This document shows, piece after piece, positions 54,601-64,000 of a stretch of DNA of 64,000 nt (its first letter is position 1; each line of letters starts with the position of its first letter). Under the pieces are notes generated by a model. That model made no database searches, had not been told where the DNA came from, and saw only the letters and a program-made list of their open reading frames with translations. Position numbers and translations under genes: made by a program. Origin of the DNA: Leptasterias polaris (lineage: Eukaryota > Echinodermata > Asteroidea > Forcipulatida > Asteriidae); NCBI GenBank assembly GCA_037783415.1, contig JAZGTN010000038.1:992001-1056000 (forward strand), in the 5' to 3' direction.

Positions 54601-57600
54601 TAGGTTGTTTTTCCCCAGATAGGCCCCAATATGGATTGTCTTGGTTAACTTCTCCACCTTAGTTTCTCAAAAAGTAAAAGTCTGAAAATGTCATCATCAA
54701 GCATTTGATGAGAAAGGTACATGTGAGGTAGGAAAAGTGATCAGTTGGAAGGCATATAAATTTCTTGTTTCTTTTGCTGGATGGGATGAGAACGGAGGAA
54801 ACAATATTTCTACCTCCATGGGATTGATTGATGGAAGTCAATGAAATAATGAGCAATGTGGCAAGTTGTGTGCAGGCTGTATTTTGCCGACATTAAAACG
54901 TGATATTTAAGTTAAGGTCACCACGTTGACATCACGTTGTAGTATAGTGTTTGTAAAAATGTAGTATTCAAGATGTGGCAGCGACTACAACGTATATGTT
55001 GTGACAAAAACGTTGTAAGTGTTGTAGTTTTCGTTTTATTTTAGTTTTATCACAACGTGCTATCTTTGTTTTTACATTTACGTTTTCATAAAAAAAAGTA
55101 TTTAAGTCTGATTACAACGTACAGACAATAGTGTATAAGTTTTGATCAACATATCGTAAAAACGTAAGTAGTTTGCATCAGCGAATTATTCATGTCTAGG
55201 CTTTTTGTTAAATAATTCAAACAGCTGGTTGGGATGGTTTTTATTGTCATTTAAAGTAACCAACTATTAGCATATGATTGACATCACCAGTGCTCTCAAT
55301 TAAATTGTCTATATCAGTTTTCATGAATAAAGTAGCCACTCGAGTAGGGGTTGAAATCACATGGCCCATTTTATTGTTATCAAAGTAGTATCTTTGTTTT
55401 TACCATCACGTTGTGGAGTGGCCCATATGGGTATCATTTGGGGGAAAATGGGCAATGCCAAATGGACAAAATATGAAGTATCCCAAATGGTTTTTATATG
55501 AGGAAAATAGATGGGCCCCAGATGTATCCAATATTGACTATCTGGGCCTTTCCATATGGGCCCCATATGAATCTTGGTGCAGGATCCGGTGGGGCCCATA
55601 TGGGTTACTCCATAAGGGCCCCATAATTGGCCAATATGAGACCCATATGGGACCCAGATGTATCCCATATAGATTATCTGGGCCTACCCATATGGGCACC
55701 ATTAATATGAATCCCGGGTGCAGGATCCGCAGGTGCCCATATGGGTTAACCCCATATGGGACCAATATGTTGGCTCATATGGGGGCCCATTCGATCGACC
55801 CATGTGGGAATACTACATGTAAGTTTATTTCACCTGGGAAGGTTTGCTGTGCATTACCACATGTATATAGAGATTGTGCCTTGCTGGGTGTCATGGGACA
55901 AGTGACTTATAATCACGTATGGTTCACCCTTGATTTGCACAGGTACATAAATGGGGCATAATTAGCCCAATTTGTGGAAATTCTTCCACACATGCCTTAG
56001 AACTTTTTGAGCTTTTGACCTTTACTTATCATGCAACGCTTTAGGGAAGCTGATCCAATTGTGTTGTTATACTTTTATGTGATTTAATGACCTGTTAATC
56101 CCAAAACAAGCAAAACATTCCGAACTGTCGAAAATACATTCTTTAGACTTTTCACATTGTTTTTATGAACCTTTAAACATTTGCTTTCTAGGCACATCTA
56201 CTGGGCCGATTCGGGAAACAATGGAACCATAGAGAGAGCAAATCTTGACGGAACTGACAGAACCGTCATTGTCGAAGATAATATGCTGTTTCCAAGTGGT
56301 CTGGCTATAGATCATCGAGGTAAATAATTATAATAAAAACTAAGATTATTGTGTTGTTGTTGTTTCGCTTGCTGTTCCACTTAATGCGTTTCTTAATTTT
56401 TTGTGTGTTTAATACTCCGCCTGTGAGTGTCTAATTAAAAGTTGTTAATCGGAAATTCCACCATTTTTACCATCCATAAAAACGTGACTAACGATTGATG
56501 CACTGTGTTTGTTCGGTCAGCTTTAGCCGAAGCTTCTGTATTATAAATATGTTCTGGGTTTCGGGAATCACGGTCATGATTGATACACAACACTTATCCT
56601 TAATATCCAGAACTCGGAGCCTCAGGAGGGCCAGCAACCATTAATATTAATCAAAATATCTTTAATTTTGTACGCAATATGTAGTAAAAAAAATCTGTGC
56701 AGTGTAATTTACAGGGGAAAATGTTAACTAACTTGGTCCCAATTATTCAAATACTATTTCATGTTGTATTTGCTTTTATTATTTTATAGAAAACAAATTG
56801 TTCTGGTGTGACAGCAAGTTGGAAACAATTGAGCAAAGCGACCTCTTCGGCAACATCCGGACAGTTGTGATAGACCTTACTCCCATTAATGGCACATTAT
56901 TCCCGTTTGACTTATTCATGATTAACGATTACTTGTATTGGACGGATTGGAGTACTTACACCCTTCTTCGCGTATCAAAGAGAGGGGTAGTGGCGCGACA
57001 TTACGGTCCAGCAATATTCCAACGAGCCGGGGGGATTCACATATACGAAGGTTTGTATTATGTTCATACTTGCTTTCGTTACCGGAAAGTTAAACAACAA
57101 ATTGCAGCTTATAGATTCGAAAACATTTCTGGGTCAGGCTGACCCAGCCTCGCTACCATATGGGCAGCGCGCCTTAACGCCCGTTAACTCCGTGTACGTC
57201 TCTATGATCGAGCGATGCATTCTGGGACGGAAAACAACATGGCGCGGCAAGATCGTACACCACTGGGAACGAGGTTGAGGCTGACCCGGAAATGGGGTTA
57301 ACAATTTGATTTCAATCTGATTCGGTGTCAGTTTAAGGCATATCTGTGTCATTTTGACACGGATTTCGGGTCAGCCTGATCCGGGAATGGATTAGCTGGG
57401 ACCAATCCGGGTCATTTTTAACACGGAACCGTTTTAAGTGTAGGGAGAAACAGTCTGTCTGCCTTATGAATATTCTGTAGGCCATACAATAGTACAGCCA
57501 GATTTGAGGGCCAAACAAACAGGATTCGGTGTAAAAACTTTGTACAATTTGGGGTTGTTGACCTCCAGCTTGGAGTATTTTGGATGACTAAGGACTCTGG

Positions 57601-60224
57601 AAAGAAACTTGTACTATTTACTGAGAAGTGAGTAGTGATGCTGAGACGTTTGGAAGTTTACACACAAATTAGCGGAGAATAACTCGACGGTTAAAATGAG
57701 CAAGGTAGAATTGTAAAAGTATTTTTGGATTAGTAAGCATTTTGCACTGGTTGCTATAGGAGTTTATTTAGCAGGTGTAGGTCCCCTACCCTTTAATATT
57801 TTTTTAAATGTGCGCATGCTCAGAACTTTAAAGAATGGCAATTCTAAAAACAATTCTAAGAGATGAACTTCAAAGTAGCACTGACAAAGTTATTAAAAGT
57901 GGTTTATTTATCAGTAAGTTGACGCGAATGACCAGTGTATTCAATCCATTTTATAACGGTTTGTTCACTTCCAGATATTTGTGACAGCTCTCCCTGTAGT
58001 AATGGCGGTTCATGCACTTCCTCGGCTTGCCAATGTGCTCCTGGTTACGGAGGTAACCTTTGCCATCTTGGTAAGCTAAGTGTACACAATCATCATCGTT
58101 GGTATTATTTGCAGATTGTCTTTATTAATAGAAGTCTCGTTACAAATATCAGACCACCATTAAAAATAGTAGATTAAGTTTCACAATTTTTCAAGTGGTT
58201 TGATATTAGTGCACATCTCAAAACTTGATTGTTTTATTGTATTTATTAATTTTATGTATATTATACACAATTCTTGTTTCGAATTGATCCAATTCTGATA
58301 GAATACCAATATAACCATATTGTGACAATGTAAGACCTGCACTGGAATGCACAAGTCACTTATTTGTGAGGTGGCATAATTGTCATCAGTATCTAACTAA
58401 CTAAACACAAAGGTACAGCCTTTTTGAAAATTTCACACCTGTTTTTTATTGGACAGTTTTAGGATGCGAATTTGCTCATGATGCATCGGATATTGTCACC
58501 GTGGATCCGTACCGGCCTGTTTATCTTCCAGGTCAGGGGGTCATCCTCGGCTGTCCTGACGGCTATGAGTTCCGAGGGTCTACAGAGTGGGTTTGTCAAA
58601 GTGACTACACCTGTGACTGAAAACCAAGCGGAGTGCAATCCTATAAAAGGTATAACTCATCACCGTATAATAAGAGTCTCTTAATTATGGCTGCTTTTAA
58701 AACTCGTTAATTGTGTAATTTAACTATTTAGGGGTTTGGCCTCATAGCCGAAAAGCCTATTGTTTTCGTTAAGATTTGTATTTGGTTTGATTATTTTTCT
58801 TAACGGCCTTATTCCCGTTGGTTTTGTACGCAAACAAAATCTTCATTTGAACAAATTATACAGTCGTTGGAATGAAAACAAAACTTTGTTCGGCCGAAAA
58901 AATTTAGGCTCTGGCTGGATGACGAAAGGGGTGCACAATTTCTTCTAGAGGGGCACTATCTCTGGTAAATTCGTCGTATTTTTGACCGTGTGATGGCTGG
59001 CGTACTTTGACCAACTTTATGTGATGCAAAACAAGTAGACAACAATTTGTGTGTTCATTGTTGTTATTATGTTAATGTGTTTCGTCAATGATGCGAGAAA
59101 ACTACGTACTCGCAATTTGAAATACGATGAAACTGTCATTGTGATGCAAGACATTCCCTGATGAAAGTGCCCTCATGCGGCACCGTGTTAGCGAATGTTT
59201 TATGCAATTTACTTGTTTAAATACGATAATTTGACGTGAAGGCAAAAACAAAAGCTTATAAAATATAACATTTTACGATGGAATGTAAAATATAAAGAGT
59301 CAAGACTTTAAAGGGGTGCGGGGGGGGGGGGGGGGGGCACGGACATCAACCGTGCCATCCCCCCCCCCCCCCCTAGTTACGCTAATAGTTTTGGACTCGT
59401 GTAAAACTGGCAACTGGTAGTTGTAACTTCTCTGAATGAATCGTCTTCGTTTGTCTTCCTGTATTTTAGAGGCTTACCATTCATACGCCCTCATCATTGG
59501 CTGGGTAGGCATGGTGACGTTGATTGTTGTCGTGCTCATCGTCATTAAGAGGTTTGTATCATCAAGGGACTGTCAGATCTTGTTAGCCACCCCCCCCCCC
59601 CCCCCCGCTCCTGTTTTTGTTATATATAAGAACACTAATAGTGATAATAATAATTCAAAAACCAATCAAAGACAAACAAACAAACAAACACCCCAACAAA
59701 CAACCAAACAAACAACCCAACAAACAGACAAACAGACAGACAGACAAACAGACAGACAAACAGACAAACAGACAAACAGACAAACAGACAAACTGACAAA
59801 CTGACAAACTGACAGACAAACTGACAAACAAACTGACAGACAAACAGACAAACAGACAAACAGACAAACAGACAAACAGACACAAGAACAATGAACTTGA
59901 AACAAACCATGCCCCCATATCGAGCACCAAATAAGAAACTCGTGACTATTCCCTCTTTGTTTCTTTCTTTTCACCAGGAAGAGAACCAGAAGATCTGAGG
60001 AGAGTGTGATTCATATACCAGTCGTGCGGACAGTCTCCCAAGGAGGACAAGCTATCGCCCAGTGCCAGCCAGACCCTCCTCCAACGTACAACCAAGGCTT
60101 TCAGCAAGATCCCATCTATGCTGATATGAACGATGTGGCTCAACGCCAAGGGACCACCGATTTGAATGCGAACCTGACTGAAGAAGAGAAAAAGCAATTG
60201 TATCTTGTTCCTTCACAAGCTTAA
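51542..60224 (+). CDS. Gene C: YWTD propeller-EGF-(CCP)-TM receptor with frameshifted CCP exon
   Basis: Exons 51542-51608, 52285-52521, 53778-53940, 56192-56319, 56790-57050, 57975-58070, 58457-58649, 59470-59551 and 59978-60224. Signal peptide, six-blade propeller, one EGF, a CCP unlike that of B and D, TM and tail. The CCP exon is 193 nt (not a multiple of 3) and has an in-frame TGA at 58618-58620. With that exon the product is a truncated, soluble protein. Without it the remaining exons stay in frame and give a 426-aa membrane receptor. The tail has PPTY and YADM. B's EGF2 and CCP exons are missing. Whether the frameshift is real or a sequencing error cannot be told here. Confidence 0.75.
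52285..52521 (+). CDS. Gene C exon 2: propeller blades 1-2
   Basis: 237 nt, phase 1-1. YVLVADLNNGTIYKG and VEEMVYWTDVGTPSPK. Confidence 0.93.
53778..53940 (+). CDS. Gene C exon 3: propeller blade 3
   Basis: 163 nt. VPAGLALDVTSRMVYWTDET.., donor GTAAGT. Confidence 0.93.
54370..54560. repeat. CCCATATGGG-type palindromes, first cluster
   Basis: Several CCATATGGG words and near-palindromes in gene C intron 3. Open frames on both strands here (poly-GPYG/WAT peptides) are artefacts of the repeat. Confidence 0.7.
55415..55810. repeat. Dense CCCATATGGG palindrome array, second cluster
   Basis: More than ten CATATGGG/CCCATATG words in ~400 bp, with an internal imperfect direct duplication of ~137 bp (marks: CAGATGTATCC at ~55519 and ~55656; GTGCAGGATCCG twice). 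No coding sense. Confidence 0.82.
56192..56319 (+). CDS. Gene C exon 4: propeller blade 4
   Basis: 128 nt, nearly identical to B exon 4. Donor GTAAAT, stronger than B's. Confidence 0.93.
56790..57050 (+). CDS. Gene C exon 5: propeller blades 5-6
   Basis: 261 nt, phase 1-1. KLFWCDSKLETIEQSDL and YLYWTDWSTYTLLRVSK. Confidence 0.93.
57125..57440. repeat. GGGTCA/TGACCC palindromic repeat in gene C intron 5
   Basis: GGGTCAGGCTGACCC (57131-57145) and further GGGTCAG..TGATCC words. Confidence 0.65.
57975..58070 (+). CDS. Gene C exon 6: EGF1
   Basis: 96 nt, phase 1-1. ICDSSPCSNGGSC then CQCAPGYGGNLCHLG. Confidence 0.92.
58457..58649 (+). CDS. Gene C exon 7: CCP (type 1), frameshifted
   Basis: 193 nt, acceptor GGACAG, donor GTATAA. 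CCP marks GCEFAHD, ILGCPDGYEF and EWVCQSDYT are in one frame; the last part (ENQAECNPIK) is in another. TGA at 58618-58620 if read straight. Relics of its 3' end are found in B and D. Confidence 0.7.
59319..59373. repeat. Poly-G and poly-C runs
   Basis: A G run (~59319-59337) and a C run (~59359-59373), complementary and close, could form a hairpin or be assembly-sensitive. A further C run is at ~59590-59606. Confidence 0.75.
59470..59551 (+). CDS. Gene C exon 8: TM segment
   Basis: 82 nt, phase 1 in and 2 out. YALIIGWVGMVTLIVVVLIV then IKR. Confidence 0.88.
59671..59882. repeat. ACAGACAA minisatellite in the last intron of gene C
   Basis: About 210 bp of AAACAGAC/AGACAGAC/AAACTGAC permutations. 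Antisense open frames of repeated VCLSVCLFVC are artefacts. Confidence 0.9.
59978..60224 (+). CDS. Gene C exon 9: cytoplasmic tail
   Basis: 247 nt to TAA. Basic KRTRRSEES, PPPTYNQG (PPxY kept as PPTY) and DPIYADMNDV: YADM fits the YxxM consensus bound by PI3-kinase p85 SH2 domains. Seven or so residues longer at the end than B (QLYLVPSQA). Confidence 0.9.
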
Positions 60225-60782
60225 AAACTATTACTGTTCAAATAAGGGTGACTAGTTTTTTTCGGTCCTCCATTTGTCCAACCATTCTTTTCTTAATTCC
60301 ATAAAGTAAAATAAATGTATATAATATTTTTTTCTCTCGTATTATGTAAACAAACCATGTGCATGAAATTAAGAATTTATTATTGCACAGTATAAATTTA
60401 CTTTATTTTAATGCAGATATAATTCAATATAGGCCTATATTAATATTATTCAAACGTTAAACTATTACACTTATAAACTTCCCGGGTCAGAATTGACCCG
60501 GATTCCAGGTCAATATGGGACATGACCCATCCGGGTCAGGTTGATCCCGAAAAGTGGTTAAAATGGGAATTCAACTCAGATTCTGCATCACTTTGACCCA
60601 TGGCTGGGTCAGTCTGACACAGATTCCGAGTTGCACTGGCCCTGAAAATGGGTCAGTCACCATGGGACCAATATCCGGGCCAAGTCCGAGCCGGAGGTTT
60701 TTAGAACATGCAAATCAATTCTAACTTTCTGTGTTAATACGGGAATGTTCTCAAATAACTTCTTTTTCGAACACCAAGTAAA

Positions 60783-61036
60783 GCAATTAGTGCATCCGAA
60801 CTACTTTTTGTGTGGTTGGCTGTTAGGGTGTTTTATTTCGTCCATTTGTCCTTATGTTAGGCCTATTGTTATATTTTTTATTTCCCTTTTACGCTCCTTT
60901 TGCCAAGTCTTGTCGCTTTTTGTATTTTATCTTTGATGTATTTTTATATAATGTTGGGGCCCCAATTGATCAGCTGTGCTGGATGGGTCACCCTCGTTAA
61001 ATATGGTTTTAAATAAATAAAATAAAATAAATAAAA
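60783..61036 (+). mobile_element. LINE 3'-end insertion, gene C copy
   Basis: 'CTACTTTTTGTGTGGTTGGC' to 'GGTTTTAAATAAATAAAATA', the same insert as at 40311-40587. The right-hand target duplicate seen in D has been lost here. Confidence 0.75.
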
Positions 61037-63607
61037 CAATTTGTGAAATCTGGTTTACAATAGATTTAGATAGCAGAATAACATTTTATAGAAACAGTTA
61101 ACTGTTTGGCTTAATAATCTAAAAGCGTCCTGAAAAAGAAAAAAAACAAAAAACCTGTCGACACAAATTAATCGATGCAACTTTAATAATTTCCATTAAA
61201 AGGTGAAAGGTTGATTTAATGTTATGTAACTTTAATTATATCAGAATAGTCATCTTGATTATGATGTTACTCAATTTTGTGAATACATTTTATTTTAATA
61301 TTTTAACTATACAGCTTTCGGGGGTGGGGGTCTTAAACATCAGTTGAAGGATTGCCATTTTTATTCATTTCCGCCATAACAATTCCGCACAGTTTATTAC
61401 AATCGACTCCGTGGCATCTTCGATGACTTCGCAACACAAGGACCTTGGTGGGATTTGTTCACTTAGTGCTTTGGTTTGCGGCTGCAGGCAATTATCATAA
61501 CCATGGGGGCGCTGTTTATACTTTGAGGATACAGCTGTGTGTTGAATTTTCGAAAGTAGGGAGTCGATAAATCAAACATCTTTGATGTACGTATAATACA
61601 TGGACTTGGAGTTGAGGTCAACCAGCATGCCCATCTTAAAGGTAGGCTAATGGTGATTGGTATATAAGTAGATTTCTTTTGAGCCGGTTTCGTAATTGCA
61701 AATTAAACCCCACACCAGCTCCAATCCTCCAGGAAAAATATATGGATTGAAATAAGTGTGGATAAATCGACAAAGAAGACATTCGAGAACACCGGAGCTT
61801 ATTTCGACTGCTACGTCAATAGAAAAGCCCGAAATGAACGTGTACACAATCCCCCACCTGTGACAAGACTTTAATAAACGTTTTCGTTAATACATTGTTA
61901 CCAACATCCCCCGCCAGTCCACCGTAGGACGGCGAGCCCCACCCCACACGACATCACCCCCAAACAACCGAGTCGTCTTATGACTTGTTGTGACGACCGA
62001 ACGAGCTTAAAGCACACACGTTATCAACTAATGAGGAACTCTTGACCAATAAGAATAGAGGTCACGACCTTCTAATTATGATAATTAGACATCCGGGAAC
62101 TTACAAACTACTCCAAAATGGCAGCCTCCATGAAAACACGGTGTGGAACAAAAATACCCCGAGTAAATCACAAGAGCTCAAATCACACGACGTCTTGAAT
62201 GCTTTCTACACGGAATTCTCACTTGGGACGCTACAGTGCAGACAATGTTGCTTTTGAGGATAAAATGTTCTACAACAGAGGTGATTTTGAGGGCAATCTT
62301 GACTCATTCTGAGACCGTCAGTACCGTAAGTAAACCTCCGTATGTTTAGCAACATTGCCAATGCAATAGCGATGGCCTAAATAAATTAAAAAAAAACGCC
62401 CCAAGCGATAAGGGCCTTGGGACCGACAGAAGCTAAACATTATCACCATATTTCTTCAAATTTGGTCCAACGATTTGTATTCACACTAAGTGTCTCATAG
62501 TCAAACACTTTAATTTTTTATAGATGCCTCTCTTCGACATGTTCGATGGAATCTTAAAATAGTGAACAATCTAATAAACACTTTATACGTGAAACAACTC
62601 TTGAAATAAATAAAAAAGAGTTCACACTTTCTTTCCCCATCCATGGTACCACCCACGTTTCAAAGGTTGCTTTTATATGTACTGTTGCATTGCCTAAAGT
62701 GTATAAAGAGGAATGGGGCCTCTACAAATACTAAGGACCTAATATCTTTCGTGATGCATGATTCAGCACAACATTCCCTCTTGTGTTACTTTTTTTGTTT
62801 TGAGTTTGTAGCCTATGAAGAAAATTTTAGTAAAATGGCAGACGTTTTTTTCCCCGAAACCGATATAAGGGCTATCTTCTTTAAACTTCCCAGTAGGTGC
62901 ACCTTTGTAAGGCATAACATTCTTCCTACTTTAGTCTGATTTTCGATTTGTTTACTTTTGGGAAAAAACTCAAAAGTTGTGAATACATAGCCTGAAATAT
63001 CTATTACAGCCTACACCATGTGTACAAGTAGGTCGGCCCTTGTACTGCCCTGTGTGTGTGTTGGACGGCCTGTCGTGCAATGGCAGCCCCATGAAAAAAT
63101 AAGAAGTGTGTAACACCCTATACCGCCATGGTAACACATAAAAGCTGACCGGTATCCAGGGTTCTGGGCCAGTTGCTATTGTAAAGGTAATCGATTATCC
63201 AGGGTCATAACAATAAGGGAACATAGCTGTGATCCGACAAATTAAGCCTGTGTGTAATCCCACTTGGGCGTAACTGTAAACAGCATACAATGGGTGTATG
63301 CTTTTTGTATCTTTCTTGGTCACTGCAGGCAGGGCAATGATATTCTTTGTTGAAGGCTAGCTCGAAATTCCTTGCTACATAATGAATAGGTCCAAACATT
63401 CTTCAGATTAAACTTGTTATATATGCCTCGTTCTTCCAGTGGTCCAGCCGAAAAGTTAGTTTTGTGGAAAGGGTGACCGACCAGTGAAATGCACAGATCC
63501 TGCTGGCTAGTCACTGAACACATTATTCGCAAACCCTGATTGGCCTATTATTGTATCTCCCCCCCCCCCCCCCCCCAAAAAACAAAGCAAAAACAAAAAA
63601 CCCACCA

Positions 63608-63838
63608 CACTGCAAAAACTGTGGTTTTCAAATTGACACCGTGGGTGTTGCACACATAGATACTGAGAAGAGAATCAAAATTATAATCGTAGGGTAATAA
63701 AACAATACCAATGTAATTGTTTTTTTGCAGAAATGAGTGTTATTTTAACACTATTTGGTGTCACGTTTCAATCTGTCTTCGGTATCTAATTTGACAACAC
63801 CCATTGTGTCAAATTTTAACACCTCAGTTTGTTCAGTG
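63608..63838. mobile_element. 231-bp MITE-like element
   Basis: CACTGCAAAAACTGTGG at the left, and CTCAGTTTGTTCAGTG at the right as its imperfect inverse. Inside the ends, ATTGACACCGTGGGTGTTG mirrors CAACACCCATTGTGTCAAA. No coding capacity. Confidence 0.65.
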
Positions 63839-64000
63839 CACCAACAGAAACAACGGCAGCGACAGCAGCAAAACTATCAACAACACCAGCATCGACAGTA
63901 ACAAACGCAAAAACAGAAACAACAACAGCAACAATATAAACATATAAACATAGTGAATTCCAAAACAATTGGCGAGGCCAAATATAAGGAATGGAAACTC

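Larger units (their letters stand above)
60225..64000. other. Right-hand flank of gene C
   Basis: Duplicated downstream block (60360-61690) including a GGGTCA-type repeat (60480-60720) and a LINE 3' end (60783-61036). From ~61700 the sequence is not duplicated elsewhere in the window, and I recognise no gene in it apart from a MITE at 63608. A poly-C run (~63559-63576) precedes it; CAA/CAG-rich low-complexity sequence ends the window. Confidence 0.5.

Noticed and set aside
55413..55961. 182-codon open frame and antisense frames with GPYG/PIWAT repeats
   Set aside because: They follow the CCCATATGGG palindrome array; no domain, and in an intron of gene C.
59635..59974. Antisense open frames rich in VCLSVCLFVC
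   Set aside because: Produced by the ACAGACAA minisatellite; overlapping frames all stay open because the repeat lacks stops.
62643..62939. 98-codon open frame near the right end
   Set aside because: No recognisable domain, no splice or neighbour support.

Overview
The window is animal DNA: intron-rich, AT-rich and full of repeats. Coding exons are short and joined by GT-AG (and some GC-AG) introns. The organism is most likely an echinoderm or another marine invertebrate deuterostome. This is an inference from the frequent TAGGCCTA-type words, the tRNA-like SINEs, CR1/L2-like and Penelope-like elements, and 'AAAGGCACTGGACAC' MITEs. No species can be named from the sequence alone.

The main content is a tandem cluster of four related single-pass receptor genes that I could assemble exon by exon. 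Gene A (minus strand, 5507 to 311, running off the left edge) has a signal peptide and a six-blade YWTD (LDLR class B) beta-propeller. Gene B (plus, 11493-27117) is complete: signal peptide, six-blade propeller, two EGF domains, one sushi/CCP domain, a transmembrane segment and a PPxY-bearing tail, predicted 532 aa. Gene D (plus, 32721-39672) has lost the propeller, but its five remaining exons join into an uninterrupted 229-aa EGF-CCP-TM protein. Gene C (plus, 51542-60224) has the propeller, one EGF, a different and frameshifted CCP exon, a TM segment and a tail. Most exons are phase 1-1, so domains can be lost without breaking the frame. Order along the window: A (minus), B, D, C (all plus). 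B, D and C are copies of one ~12-21 kb unit whose upstream and downstream flanks are duplicated too.

Insertions present in only some copies date the history. Unique to B: a 3.2 kb non-LTR retrotransposon with a 2A-like motif (20865-24108), a 378-bp MITE (11965-12342), a Penelope-like GIY-YIG fragment with a hammerhead-like core (14870-15330), and a ~1.06 kb TTAA-flanked element in the 3' region (27437-28506). Shared by C and D but absent from B: a LINE 3'-end insertion. Unique to the flank of C: a complete 6452-bp P element (43512-49963) with 28-bp perfect terminal inverted repeats, an 8-bp target-site duplication and an intact three-exon THAP9-like transposase of about 892 aa. The same flank in B and D provides paralogous empty sites.

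The regions 5508-11492, 27118-32720, 39673-43511, 49964-51541 and 60225-64000 hold repeats, duplicated flank sequence and no host gene that I can support.
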